Shown here: positions 31,925 through 41,427 of the stretch, in pieces | Layout of the letters: each line of letters opens with the position of its first letter | How positions within the stretch are numbered: the first letter of the stretch is position 1 | DNA from: a virus | Reading direction: 5' to 3' (one strand) | Length of the DNA: 64,000 nt | Virus record (IMG/VR): IMGVR_UViG_3300039106_000244 | Span: 1 to 64,000 of that record | Position numbers and translations under genes: made by a program | Notes under the pieces: generated by a model | What the model saw: only the letters and a program-made list of their open reading frames with translations | Database searches by the model: none | What the model was told of the DNA's origin: nothing

Positions 31925-33018
31925 ACATATCCTCGTTTGATATGTTGTACTTGTAAGTCTATATAATTTGCATCAGACCAATTATACCGATAAGTTGCAG
32001 ATGCATGACTAGTTCTTATATTATACACATCTAAATGTAATCCGAGTCGGTTCCATATAATATTATAATCATCCGACCCAAATGTTCTATGTAAGTCGAC
32101 TTGTCCTACTTGCGGATGGCCGATTGTCAATGATTTATCATTTGGATCAAATCCATTATCTATTAGCCATTGAGTGAAATCTGTGAGCTCTTTTTTCATC
32201 CAAGAAAAATTACCAGGACTAAGTGCCCACTCAATATCAAAATCTCCGGCGGCTTCGGTTTGTGATCGCATCGCCGATGTCGTTAAATCATCAATGGTAT
32301 GCCCTCCTTTACCTTCATCACGAAAGACTTCGTAATGATGCTTGCCAATGGCTTTATTGACTCCAACAAATACGCCACCTGCTGGTCTATTTAAACTTTC
32401 AATTCCAAATAATTCAAAGTCATTAGCATCCAATGTAAATCGTGGTGCATTCAACCAACACATTAATTGACTAGGTCGACGCCATTCCGGCGCATGAATT
32501 GCTTTACGCATACTTAATACAAGCGACTCATACTCGTGACATAATAAATTTAGCTGGCGGATGTGCCATTTAATAGTATCAGTGGCCTGATTATAATATT
32601 TAGACATGTGTCCACTTACACCTTGTAAATCTTCAAAGTATCTATGTAAATGATTTAATTTGTCGTGTACTAATTTGCCACCTTCGAGAAATTCGCCAAC
32701 CGGACCGGGCACTATAGTATTTTCTACAGTAAAATGATCAGTAATTTGGTATCCAAGGTCTGCTTGATTTATTGCAGCTATTGATAAATTGATTTGATTA
32801 GTAATATATTCTGCATTACGTTCCGATTCGATAAATCCGTGAAAGCAGTAATTTTTCTCAAGGTGATAGTTATTTTCTATTAGATTGTTTAGGGCCGATA
32901 GCCATTTACGACTAAGCGAGCTATCAAATATATCAATATATACTGTTAAGAGTTTATTAGTTTTATTATTTTTTAAATCAATTTCAATTTGATCAAGCAA
33001 TGTTGTTGTACCACTCAT
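31921..33018 (-). CDS. uncharacterised protein linked to radical SAM genes (365 aa)
   Basis: 365 residues. No catalytic motif recognised. The first ~95 residues look like an alpha/beta domain (LLTVYIDIFDSSLSRKW). Positions 105-150 are a distinctive block (PGPVGEFLEGGKLVHDKLNH, LHRYFEDLQGVSGHMSKYY). The C-terminal half is beta-rich (NRPAGGVFVGVNKAIGKHHY) with many His and Trp residues. It overlaps the upstream radical SAM gene by 26 bases and the next SGNH gene by 4, so it is tightly co-expressed with them and could be a partner or substrate carrier for the radical SAM enzyme. Confidence 0.75.
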   Translation of the reverse strand: MSGTTTLLDQIEIDLKNNKTNKLLTVYIDIFDSSLSRKWLSALNNLIENNYHLEKNYCFHGFIESERNAEYITNQINLSIAAINQADLGYQITDHFTVENTIVPGPVGEFLEGGKLVHDKLNHLHRYFEDLQGVSGHMSKYYNQATDTIKWHIRQLNLLCHEYESLVLSMRKAIHAPEWRRPSQLMCWLNAPRFTLDANDFELFGIESLNRPAGGVFVGVNKAIGKHHYEVFRDEGKGGHTIDDLTTSAMRSQTEAAGDFDIEWALSPGNFSWMKKELTDFTQWLIDNGFDPNDKSLTIGHPQVGQVDLHRTFGSDDYNIIWNRLGLHLDVYNIRTSHASATYRYNWSDANYIDLQVQHIKRGYV

Positions 33019-34294
33019 ATACTTCCGGTCTCTCTTTTAAGATGTCTGCTAATGTATACGTATCACCACGAATACTTTCTAATTGTAGCACACGAGCCTT
33101 ACCTTTTGCAAGACTTACTTTATATGTATCTGGCCATTGCTCATCAAATGTCGGTCGTGATTTTAACTGTACAAGTATATCTTGCATAGCACCAGAAGTT
33201 TGTGGTATTAGTTCATCTAACCATGGATGTAATAACTTGCGCGGCAGTGCCAAGGGACTAAGAATAATATCAGGGCTAAAGCTAAAAACAACTTTAGCCA
33301 ATATATCTACTTTTTCTTCGTTAGCAAGCTGGGTAATGTTAATAACTTCAAACATTCCCGGCATTGTGAGTGTGAAGTCGATTCGCATTTGTCTGCGGTT
33401 AGTTGCAATTTTAACTCCTTCACGGAAGTTTTCAAGCCATTGACTATAATTAAGTCCTGTTCTAATATATTCGCCAATGCGACCAGTTCCGTCGAGACTG
33501 GCACAGATTTGCCAGTCACGTAACCTAGATAAAATATCGCTGAAGAGATTGATGCCACGATAGTCGATGCGGCTAAGATTAGTATTGTACCTTGCATAAG
33601 CATTCTTTCCATCTCCCAAATCAATTATGCGTTTCATATAACGCCAATGCTGTTCGTACATTAAGGGCTCACCGCCAACCCAATATACTTCCTCAACTTG
33701 ATGATTCTCGACTGCTTGAGCAAACTCCTGTTCAATTTGACTATCTTGAAATTTTGATATTTCGCTTCTCACTTCGGGCTTCATCCAATTATTCTTTGGA
33801 TTGTGCCAATTGATCATATTATGTTGTTTTTGTTCAGTTTCCCAAGCACTTGACAACATATCGCCACACATGCGACATTTAAAGTTACATAAGTTACTAA
33901 ATCTATAATCCCAACTTATAGGACGCATAGTTGTATAACCTGTTTCGTCTGTTGTTTCTATTACTTGCAAATATTTATTTTCGAACATTTGATCAAAATA
34001 ACTACGGTAAACTGATGTATTCAACAGCTTATCATTACATACTTCGCACTCTGGGAGGGTTTCCCCAGCAATCATGCGACGACGGACCGACCGCATGTGC
34101 TCGCTATTCCAGTGTTCATCCAGAGTTATTGGAATGTATTTGCCCGTTCCGGCTTTTGTATCAATATACTGCTGAAAGTTTTGCGCAGGTTCGCGACTAG
34201 CACAGCACATACGTCTTTCTGTGACAGGGCTTAAATAGGTATGGAGAAATGGCGCAAAACAGAAATTCTCTGGCGGCTTTTTAGGAATTGACAT
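32993..34294 (-). CDS. radical SAM protein, permuted SPASM/twitch-core order
   Basis: 433 residues. The auxiliary-cluster-like motif comes first: Cys12 (NFCFAPF), Cys30-Cys31, then HWNSEHMRSVRRRMIAGETL and Cys83-x-x-Cys86. The radical SAM core follows with Cys136, Cys140, Cys143 (NLCNFKCRMCG) and the SAM-binding GGEP at 207-210. Core enzymes of this class generate a 5'-deoxyadenosyl radical; SPASM/twitch members usually modify peptides or sugars with help from extra Fe-S clusters. No SPASM motif follows the core. The start overlaps the 851-residue fusion gene by 14 bases. Confidence 0.9.
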   Translation of the reverse strand: MSIPKKPPENFCFAPFLHTYLSPVTERRMCCASREPAQNFQQYIDTKAGTGKYIPITLDEHWNSEHMRSVRRRMIAGETLPECEVCNDKLLNTSVYRSYFDQMFENKYLQVIETTDETGYTTMRPISWDYRFSNLCNFKCRMCGDMLSSAWETEQKQHNMINWHNPKNNWMKPEVRSEISKFQDSQIEQEFAQAVENHQVEEVYWVGGEPLMYEQHWRYMKRIIDLGDGKNAYARYNTNLSRIDYRGINLFSDILSRLRDWQICASLDGTGRIGEYIRTGLNYSQWLENFREGVKIATNRRQMRIDFTLTMPGMFEVINITQLANEEKVDILAKVVFSFSPDIILSPLALPRKLLHPWLDELIPQTSGAMQDILVQLKSRPTFDEQWPDTYKVSLAKGKARVLQLESIRGDTYTLADILKERPEVYEWYNNIA

Positions 34295-36836
34295 AACCCA
34301 TTGCTAGTGCAATTTCCTTATGTGTTGTTAGCATACTTTGTTCGCGATATGCATCTGTCTGTTGCATTTTTTGTAAGAATTCTGTACCATCACTTCCTGC
34401 GCCGTTTTCAATGAACTGAATTATTTTATCAATTTCAACACGATGCTTAACATTAAATGGGTAATCATTCAATCTATCTATAACTAATTTTTGTGCGGCT
34501 GGTGTCATACGATTAATACACATAACATTTGGGTCATGCAACATATTAAAATGCACCATGTCAAATTGTTGAGTATTAACCCAGTCACATAGCTCAGGTA
34601 GATAGTAAACATTTTGTATGTTTATAGTCATGCATACCTGTGTTTGAATTAGATTAGTTTTCATTGCATTAAATTTTATAACATTGGTTTTTACTTCGTC
34701 CCACACAGCACCATAACGTTCATATTCAAATCGTGCTTCGATATTATCTATGCTAACTGCAATTTCAATGTTTCTAAATTTACCCCATAAACTTACTTCT
34801 TCGTCTGAGGGATATACAGTACCATTAGTATTATAATGTATATCTATACGTTTACTATATCCATGTTCTACTGCATAACGTAATAGTTTAAAGTGTTCTT
34901 CAATTAAGAATGGTTCGCCACCTGTAAATTCAAAGTACTTGATGTTTGGTAATAGTTCTTTTAAATTTTCCCAGAACACTTCACTTTCTCTTGGCCAAGT
35001 TCCTTCTTGTAAGAACATGTATGCACTATGTTGTTTGCGGTCATATCCTTGTACGTCTTTGTATTTTCTAGCTTCGTAATCAATTTCTTCTTTGGCCCAT
35101 TTACTGCTAGACCACGAGCCACATATACGACATTTAAGATTACAGATGTTGCCTAGCTTAAGATCAATAAACCAAAGTTGGTCAGGTTTATCATTCTTCC
35201 AATCAACAATAGGATAAAACTCTTTAAGTCTAATTCTGCTATTAATACGCTTACTAACTATACCGGCATCTTCTTCCTTCCAGCAACGATTACATGTAGA
35301 TGGCTTTTCACCCCGACGGAATTGTTGTCGTAAGTCTTGCATATATTCACTGTTGTAAATTTCTGCCAATGAACTTTCTTTTAGCTTATACGGTGTACCA
35401 TCACTTTTAGTAATCTCATCTGTTGCTAAACAACATGGGCGAGCTGTGCCAACCGGACTTGCTTCAATACTAACCCACGGTAACATACAAATATTATCGT
35501 GTGTCTTGTTAATACCTAAATGATCACGTAACTCTTTATATTCCGGAAACACTTCTTCAAATGTTTCTTTTCTCATTGAATCAGTTTGATCATTTATCTT
35601 AAAGAATTCTTTTAATAAGTGACTTTTGTCGTCTTGATACATAAATGTAATAATAGCTTTATAACCCGAGATAGCTCGTTGCAATTGATCTTGTGGTGCA
35701 AGCCATGCGATATGTTCTTCGACACGTTGTTTAATTCTATCTTTAAATTGAATTGGTAATACATCAATACGATCGCGTTCCGGACTCTGTAGAATGTTTA
35801 CGTTCCAATCCATTGCTTTAATTAAGCCAAGTTCGACCCATTCTTTATGGAATTCTGTTAAATGCCATGCATTAAGTATACTAACTGTACTGCTAACATA
35901 AAAGTCAACATTAGGACAAATTTCAATCATTTTGCGGCGATTTTCTACTGTTTCTGCCCAGTCTTGACCCTTGCGGATATATTCTCCACGAAGATAAGAA
36001 TCATCTAAACTTGCGCCTACACTTACTACATCAAATAGTTTCCAGTATTCAAACACCATCTTATCTTTAAGACGAATGTGACTAAAGTTTGTATTATATA
36101 CTAATCTAACATGGAACATTTTACGTTTAACTAATTCTTCTAGTATACGATAATGTTCTTCCATGATAAGTGGCTCACCACCAGCAAAGTAAATTTGTTC
36201 TAAGTAAGGGATATGTTCTTGCATCTGCTCCCACATATCATCTTTCTCTTTACCAGCAAACATAATTTGTGGGTGATTTAACTTACCAAATAGTTTTGTT
36301 TCTTCGGCAAACCAACTACTACTAAACAAACTACCACATGTTCTGCAGCTGAAGTTACATAGATTACTAAAGCGTATGTCATAGTAGCGTAATTTAAAAT
36401 CATCTAAACTACCATCTGGATTAGTTTTGTCTGTTAGTGCAATATGATGTCCGAAGTTTTTATTTTGGCTATTGCGCATTGAAAAGAAGCCGTTGTCTTC
36501 TTGTTCATAACAACGTGTACATTCTTTAGAAGGCTTATCTTCTAACATATTGATACGCATTTGTTTGTACGGAGTACCATTCCATACTTCTGCCATTGTA
36601 TTTTCTTTAAGATTACCTATAGGCAAATGCATCTCACCTAAACAACAAGGATATGCTCTGCCATCTGGGATACCATGCATGTGTGTCCACGGTATCATAC
36701 AGAAATATTTACTTTCTATTAATTTATATGTATGGTCTTCTGTTAAATCATCTTCATGTATGTACACTGGCTTACGTGTATTGTAATTGTGATTTTTATG
36801 ATGTACTGTTAATTTCTTGCTTGGCTCATCGCTCAT
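34281..36836 (-). CDS. tandem double radical SAM fusion, each half with N-terminal SPASM/twitch motif
   Basis: 851 residues containing two complete copies of the cluster's module. First half: Cys46 (YFCMIPW), Cys64-Cys65, WNGTPYKQMR, Cys106-x-x-Cys109, then core Cys160, Cys164, Cys167 (NLCNFSCRTCG) and GGEP near 215. Second half from about 450: ICMLPW, a PCC pair, IYNSEYMQDLRQQ, CNRC, then core NICNLKCRICG near 563 and GGEP near 640. All cysteines of both halves are present, so both could be active. The fusion suggests that two related steps are done on one substrate or that the units pair. ATGA overlap upstream. Confidence 0.9.
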   Translation of the reverse strand: MSDEPSKKLTVHHKNHNYNTRKPVYIHEDDLTEDHTYKLIESKYFCMIPWTHMHGIPDGRAYPCCLGEMHLPIGNLKENTMAEVWNGTPYKQMRINMLEDKPSKECTRCYEQEDNGFFSMRNSQNKNFGHHIALTDKTNPDGSLDDFKLRYYDIRFSNLCNFSCRTCGSLFSSSWFAEETKLFGKLNHPQIMFAGKEKDDMWEQMQEHIPYLEQIYFAGGEPLIMEEHYRILEELVKRKMFHVRLVYNTNFSHIRLKDKMVFEYWKLFDVVSVGASLDDSYLRGEYIRKGQDWAETVENRRKMIEICPNVDFYVSSTVSILNAWHLTEFHKEWVELGLIKAMDWNVNILQSPERDRIDVLPIQFKDRIKQRVEEHIAWLAPQDQLQRAISGYKAIITFMYQDDKSHLLKEFFKINDQTDSMRKETFEEVFPEYKELRDHLGINKTHDNICMLPWVSIEASPVGTARPCCLATDEITKSDGTPYKLKESSLAEIYNSEYMQDLRQQFRRGEKPSTCNRCWKEEDAGIVSKRINSRIRLKEFYPIVDWKNDKPDQLWFIDLKLGNICNLKCRICGSWSSSKWAKEEIDYEARKYKDVQGYDRKQHSAYMFLQEGTWPRESEVFWENLKELLPNIKYFEFTGGEPFLIEEHFKLLRYAVEHGYSKRIDIHYNTNGTVYPSDEEVSLWGKFRNIEIAVSIDNIEARFEYERYGAVWDEVKTNVIKFNAMKTNLIQTQVCMTINIQNVYYLPELCDWVNTQQFDMVHFNMLHDPNVMCINRMTPAAQKLVIDRLNDYPFNVKHRVEIDKIIQFIENGAGSDGTEFLQKMQQTDAYREQSMLTTHKEIALAMGYVNS

Positions 36837-38209
36837 AGTGTGTCGTACCAGTCTGCTAATTGTGTAAATGTATATTTAAAGTCTTTGCCACGACGTTGGT
36901 CGTATTGTTGATAAAAGTTCTTAAAGTCACGCTGTAGTACCTCGCGTGCCAATGCTTCGCTATGCGGAGTATCCACTGTTTCTAAGTATGTAATTAATCG
37001 TCGTAGTTGATTATATTCATATTCATGCATAAAATCTACAGCAACATCGCCGAAGATACGCAATTCATCTGCGTATTGTTTACGCATTTCTAACGGTAAT
37101 ATCAATGGGCTTTGGAAACTAGGAAAACGTAAGATGTTAAGGCTAAAGTTAATTGCATCCTCGCCGTACTTCTTTTTAAGATTAACAATCATCCATAAGA
37201 ATTCTGTTAAGCTCGATAAGCACAATGCATTAATGGTACACATAACATGAAGCCCACGTAATCGTTTACTATCTAATAACCACATAACATTTTGACACCA
37301 CTGATCCCAATCTAGTCCATCACGAATATATATTGCATGTCTACCGATGCTTTCGTTGCTAGTGTATAAATCTAATTCAGTACCTTCTGTGCTATCTAAT
37401 AATCGTTCTAATACTTCGCGGTCAACTCCTAGATTACTATTAATAGCTAAACGTGTTTTACTAGTGCCTTTGTTTTCTTTAAACCAATCAAACAGGCGCC
37501 ATGTGTAACCCGACATCAATGGCTCGCCGCCGGTAATGCGTAATTCTTTTAATGTTTTGTGTAAGTCTGTTTCCCACCATTTGAAGAACGCTTCCACATA
37601 TGGATTAACTTCATTGAGTTTGAACAGTTGACTACTATCATGAACGTGAGTAAAATGATTCCTACCGTCTGATACCAAACCTGTGTATGCACCGCTTGTT
37701 TTAATGTCTCTGACCCAGGCGCTACTAAAAGCAGGGTTGCAGTAACTACAAGCAAATTGGCAAGTGCGGTCAAAAGAAATTTCCAATGTTTGCAAATTAA
37801 CGTCTTCGTTTGCAGGTAAATTGTATGCATAATCTAAATCCTCATCATTATAAATTACTGTTTTGTATACACGGTCACTAATCGGTACAGGAACATCTAC
37901 ACCATTGTACTTAGAACCCTTGTACATGTCTTCTATCTTCCAGCAGTAATCACACCCTGCAGGTCGTTCACCCTCTTGCATTTGCTTACGTTCTAATTTC
38001 TTTTGTGGCGTGTTATGTAATGCACTTGGGTTTGTTTTAATTGCTTCTAAGTCAATTGCATGAGGTAATGGATGATGACAACTTGTAGTCTGACCTGAGC
38101 CCAACCATATAGTTGCATTGTACCATTTAGCCGCACAGAAACTAGCTGACTTAATGTCAATTACTCTACGCTTATATTGTATATCTGATTCGTTATTAAT
38201 TCTCGGCAT
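36833..38209 (-). CDS. radical SAM protein, permuted SPASM/twitch-core order
   Basis: 458 residues. N-terminal Cys pattern Cys25 (SFCAAKWYNATIWL), Cys44 (single Cys followed by HH rather than CC), Cys86-x-x-Cys89 after ERKQMQEGERPAGC; radical SAM core Cys150, Cys154, Cys157 (CQFACSYCNPAFSSAW); GGEP near 227. Closely similar in order to the gene at 38916 (AKW, SC-x-HP, ALHNT, RP-A-x-C-x-Y-C), so these two are a duplicate pair now separated by a homing endonuclease gene. No ribosome site; a TATAAT box lies 6 bp before ATG. Confidence 0.9.
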   Translation of the reverse strand: MPRINNESDIQYKRRVIDIKSASFCAAKWYNATIWLGSGQTTSCHHPLPHAIDLEAIKTNPSALHNTPQKKLERKQMQEGERPAGCDYCWKIEDMYKGSKYNGVDVPVPISDRVYKTVIYNDEDLDYAYNLPANEDVNLQTLEISFDRTCQFACSYCNPAFSSAWVRDIKTSGAYTGLVSDGRNHFTHVHDSSQLFKLNEVNPYVEAFFKWWETDLHKTLKELRITGGEPLMSGYTWRLFDWFKENKGTSKTRLAINSNLGVDREVLERLLDSTEGTELDLYTSNESIGRHAIYIRDGLDWDQWCQNVMWLLDSKRLRGLHVMCTINALCLSSLTEFLWMIVNLKKKYGEDAINFSLNILRFPSFQSPLILPLEMRKQYADELRIFGDVAVDFMHEYEYNQLRRLITYLETVDTPHSEALAREVLQRDFKNFYQQYDQRRGKDFKYTFTQLADWYDTL

Positions 38210-38215
38210 TTAGTA

Positions 38216-38244
38216 ATTATAGCAGGAACAATGAAGATTGTATA
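38216..38244 (-). promoter_or_regulatory. possible promoter with leaderless start
   Basis: TATAAT (38221-38216) is 6 bp before the radical SAM start at 38209. At 17 bp spacing the -35 would be TATACA, a 4/6 match. The -10 context, TATAATTACTAAATG, closely resembles the one at 26739. Confidence 0.45.
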
Positions 38245-38251
38245 TCTTTTT

Positions 38252-38319
38252 GATAAATAAAAATGCAGTTCACGGAAGTGGAATTCCTAACTGCTCTAAC
38301 GTTCAGGAGAACAATCAGC
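38252..38319 (+). promoter_or_regulatory. GATAAATA box and paired-hairpin leader of GIY-YIG gene A
   Basis: GATAAATA (38252-38259), 5 nt, then a 30-nt hairpin (38265-38294): outer stem GCAGTT/AACTGC, CAC on the 5' side only, inner stem GGAA/TTCC with a 6-nt loop, one unpaired T. TCTAAC, AGGAGA (38305-38310) and the start codon follow. The architecture and every spacing up to TCTAAC match the leader at 6766-6833. Confidence 0.65.
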
Positions 38320-38913
38320 ATGAATATTTATCAATCAACAGAAGTGCGACCATACATTTATATCTGCACACATAAAACAACTGGAAAATTTTACATCGGA
38401 TATAGAGAAGCAAATAAAATTGCATCACATCTAGATTTTCCTTTATATAAGACTTCCTCTAAAATTGTCAGACCAGATTTTGATAATTACACCTGGATTA
38501 TATTTGCTGAATTCTTAAATGGCGAATCCGCATATCAAATTGAGCAACAACTAATTTTCGAAAACTGGAGTAACCCTTTATTAATAAATCAACATCAGAG
38601 AGTACACGCTTCGACTCCTCTCAGAGGAAGTAGGAAAAATGCAGTATTATCTGACGCTACTAAAAAGAAAATTTCCGACGCAAATAAAGGTAAGAAGAGG
38701 TCAACAGAATTTAAAGAAAGAATGGCTATTTTACACCAAGGCAAAAAACATTCACTAGAATCAATTACAAAAATGAAAATGCGAACAATGTCAGACTCAG
38801 CAAAAGCTCATTTATCGAGTATTAATAAAGGAAAAATAATGTCAGCTGAAACTAAAGAGAAACTTCGTCAAGCTAATCTAGGCAAAAAAAGAGGAAAGTA
38901 TAAAAAAGACTGA
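38320..38913 (+). CDS. GIY-YIG homing endonuclease with NUMOD3-like repeats (copy A)
   Basis: 197 residues from ATG 38320, 9 nt after AGGAGA. An in-frame ATG at 38263 would make the conserved leader hairpin coding and is rejected. GIY-YIG core: YIYICTHKTTGKFYIGYRE at about 12-30. C-terminal NUMOD3-like repeats: LSDATKKKISDANKGKKRS, HSLESITKMKMRTMSDSAKA, MSAETKEKLRQANLGKKRG. It lies on the opposite strand between two paralogous radical SAM genes, with 2 bp between its stop and the stop of the convergent gene. Free-standing homing genes of this type cut phage DNA lacking them and spread by repair. Confidence 0.88.
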   Translation: MNIYQSTEVRPYIYICTHKTTGKFYIGYREANKIASHLDFPLYKTSSKIVRPDFDNYTWIIFAEFLNGESAYQIEQQLIFENWSNPLLINQHQRVHASTPLRGSRKNAVLSDATKKKISDANKGKKRSTEFKERMAILHQGKKHSLESITKMKMRTMSDSAKAHLSSINKGKIMSAETKEKLRQANLGKKRGKYKKD

Positions 38914-38915
38914 CT

Positions 38916-40304
38916 TTAGTTCGAAGCGTGATAGTTGCACTCCTGCCAGAAGTCTGTCATCTGTGGGAACGTTTTCAAAAAGTTTAAGCCTCTGCGTTTA
39001 TCGTATTCATTGAAGAACTTATAAAAGTCTGCTCTTTGTAGTGTAACATATTCCTTAGGTAGTTCACAACCTTGTTTCATCCAATCTACATTACGTTCCA
39101 TACGTTGTATTTCGTAATCCTTAAAGCCTTCAAAGTTATCAGCAGTTTCATCTGCTTGATTTGCTCGCATAAACGTAACAACATCTTCTAATATGCGAAC
39201 ATAACTTGCTGGAAGTATTTGTAAACTTTGATAGGTTGGGCTACGTAATAGTGGCGTATCGAACCACACACGTTGATAAGTTGTGCTGTATTTGTTACGC
39301 ATCTCTAATATCTGTGTCAATAAAAGTTTTAGTCCAAGTACGTTTAAATTGTTCATTGTAATAATAAACGTTAGGCTATTGCGGTATGGCACTACTGCTA
39401 GGAAATCGTTAGTATAGCGCATGACTCTGTCCCATTGTAGACCATCGCGTATATATTCTGCATGTCTAGGAAGTCCGCTATCTAAGCTAACATACTGCAT
39501 AAAGTGTTCAATGCGTTCACCAGTGCATAGTTGTTTTACTTTGTCTAGGTACTTGTCAAACAGTTCGGGCTCAACACTAAAGTTACTAGTAACGTCTACG
39601 TGCAGATCACTCTTGGGTAAGGCAAGTATGTAATCAAATACACGATGTGTATTCTTATCCATAAGCGGTTCGCCACCAGTCATTCTAAAGTGTTTTAGCT
39701 TAGGGTACAGCTCGGGCCACCAACGCCAAAATGCTTCAACATACGGGTTAGATTCACGTACTGGGATTGGCTTGCGTCGACCTTGAAAGTGTTCAGGCGC
39801 ATTGTGTGGTACGCTTGTTGGATACGCACCCCAACGATCAATGTCTTTGCCCCACTCCGTTGAATACTGTGGACTGCAATATGAACAAGCTAAGTTACAG
39901 CCGTGACTAAAGTTTACTTCGACATAACTTGGCACAACGTCTTGGTCCCATGGTGCGTTTACTATTTCTTCATAGTGTTCGGCCGCCCACGGTTCACCAC
40001 TGCGATAGTGTCTATCGCTTAGTTGTTTGTTATCTTCTGCACTCCAACAGTAACTACATTCTGCTGGGCGTATTTGCTCTAGCATAAGTTTACGTTGCTG
40101 TTTCTTGTAATCAGTGTTATGTAGCGCACCTGGATTGAATAACAATGGAGCACTATCAATCTCATGTAAGGGCGGATGATAACAACTATTTGTTAGTCCA
40201 GTTGGCAGATGTAAACTTACTTGTTGCCACTTAGCCAAGCAGAGTGCAGGACCTAATTTATCCTTCATGTCTTCTGCAGCTGTCAGGAAATCACTTTTGC
40301 TCAT
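38916..40304 (-). CDS. radical SAM protein, permuted SPASM/twitch-core order
   Basis: 462 residues. N-terminal Cys22 (ALCLAKWQQVSLHL), Cys41 (SCYHPP), Cys83-x-x-Cys86 (RPAECSYCW); radical SAM core Cys136, Cys140, Cys143 (HGCNLACSYC); GGEP near 208. Paralogue of the gene at 36833; the two share the departure from a CC pair to C-Y/H-H. The start overlaps the TEK-motif gene upstream by 14 bases. The substrate is unknown. Confidence 0.9.
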   Translation of the reverse strand: MSKSDFLTAAEDMKDKLGPALCLAKWQQVSLHLPTGLTNSCYHPPLHEIDSAPLLFNPGALHNTDYKKQQRKLMLEQIRPAECSYCWSAEDNKQLSDRHYRSGEPWAAEHYEEIVNAPWDQDVVPSYVEVNFSHGCNLACSYCSPQYSTEWGKDIDRWGAYPTSVPHNAPEHFQGRRKPIPVRESNPYVEAFWRWWPELYPKLKHFRMTGGEPLMDKNTHRVFDYILALPKSDLHVDVTSNFSVEPELFDKYLDKVKQLCTGERIEHFMQYVSLDSGLPRHAEYIRDGLQWDRVMRYTNDFLAVVPYRNSLTFIITMNNLNVLGLKLLLTQILEMRNKYSTTYQRVWFDTPLLRSPTYQSLQILPASYVRILEDVVTFMRANQADETADNFEGFKDYEIQRMERNVDWMKQGCELPKEYVTLQRADFYKFFNEYDKRRGLNFLKTFPQMTDFWQECNYHASN

Positions 40305-41427
40305 TGATTAATATTTTTTGTAATTCGTTTAACGAAGATGCTTCATAGTAATTATACATGCAATTCTTTGCAAAGTCAATATTTTTTTTGAATCTATTAA
40401 GATTATTATACCACAGTGTTTTAGTATTATCTAAATTAATTAATAATTCTCGGTTCAATTCAATGGCAGAAATTATCCGATCTAATGGATTCTCAATGGT
40501 GTCGTAACTGTGATTAATAATATCATCAAACATATCAAACCCTACTCGTCTTAAATGCTTAACTGTTCTAACAGGTGCTAGCACAATCGGAAAATTGGCG
40601 CCATATATATTTTGTAGGAATTTTTCAGTTAAGAAACTACTTGGTTCACAAAAATTTGATTCTGTGATAATTTCTACAAATGTGTGTTGGTATATAGGTT
40701 TAAGATATAAATTAAAATTATTAACATTATCATTGAGTGATTGTTTGAACGTAGCATTGACTTTATTAAAATCAAACTTAATACCATTTCCTTGTTTTGC
40801 TTTTTGAAATCCCACAAGTATAGTATCTAAATATAAATTCTGTTGTTGCGTAGTTAACTGCCAATTACATAAATCTAGCCATGAATTATATTTTTTATCT
40901 ATCGATTGATAATTAAAAGTAATATAACCATATTGGTCAAGATCCATTCCTAATAGATAACTAACTGTAGTATAACGATGTGGTCGTAAACCACGATTTA
41001 AACACATAAAGGTAGTTAAATTATCATTGCTCTTATCTAATACACTTTCTCTATGATGTGTATGTTGCATTTGCAGGCCACCGTGACAAATTAAATGTAC
41101 ATTATTAGCAGCAATTTCTCTATCCAAATAATCCATTGCTGTGGATATTATAAATGTAGTAGCTGGATTTTTTAATGCAATATCAAGTAATACCTGCGCA
41201 TGTACTGTTCTTGTTTGTGTTGGATTATAATCAGAATGATATTGTAAATTATCTACAATGAATAATAATACCAAAGAAGATTCAAATTTTTCCTGTATTA
41301 AATCTTCGAACACCTCATTAAATGAAGCAAAGTAATATGCTTCGGCATTGTTGGGCAACGTTGTAACCATTTTCTTAAATAATTCAAAATACCATTCATC
41401 AAATGGCAGTCGTTTAAATATCTTCAT
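40291..41427 (-). CDS. TEK-motif transferase-like protein (paralogue 2 of 4)
   Basis: 378 residues. Shared C-terminal block: ITESNFCEPSSFLTEKFLQN, then LRRVGFDMFDDIINHSYD near residues 300-320. A second recognisable patch, LNRGLRPHRYTTVSYLLG near 145-162, is probably the centre of the N-terminal domain. GT10-like glycosyltransferase activity is a plausible inference. It is coupled by 14-base overlaps to a radical SAM gene and to another TEK paralogue. Confidence 0.78.
   Translation of the reverse strand: MKIFKRLPFDEWYFELFKKMVTTLPNNAEAYYFASFNEVFEDLIQEKFESSLVLLFIVDNLQYHSDYNPTQTRTVHAQVLLDIALKNPATTFIISTAMDYLDREIAANNVHLICHGGLQMQHTHHRESVLDKSNDNLTTFMCLNRGLRPHRYTTVSYLLGMDLDQYGYITFNYQSIDKKYNSWLDLCNWQLTTQQQNLYLDTILVGFQKAKQGNGIKFDFNKVNATFKQSLNDNVNNFNLYLKPIYQHTFVEIITESNFCEPSSFLTEKFLQNIYGANFPIVLAPVRTVKHLRRVGFDMFDDIINHSYDTIENPLDRIISAIELNRELLINLDNTKTLWYNNLNRFKKNIDFAKNCMYNYYEASSLNELQKILINEQK

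Noticed and set aside
38263-38319. Extended N-terminus for the GIY-YIG gene starting at ATG 38263
   Set aside because: It would place the conserved, covarying leader hairpin and the AGGAGA ribosome site inside coding sequence, and copy B has no matching extension.
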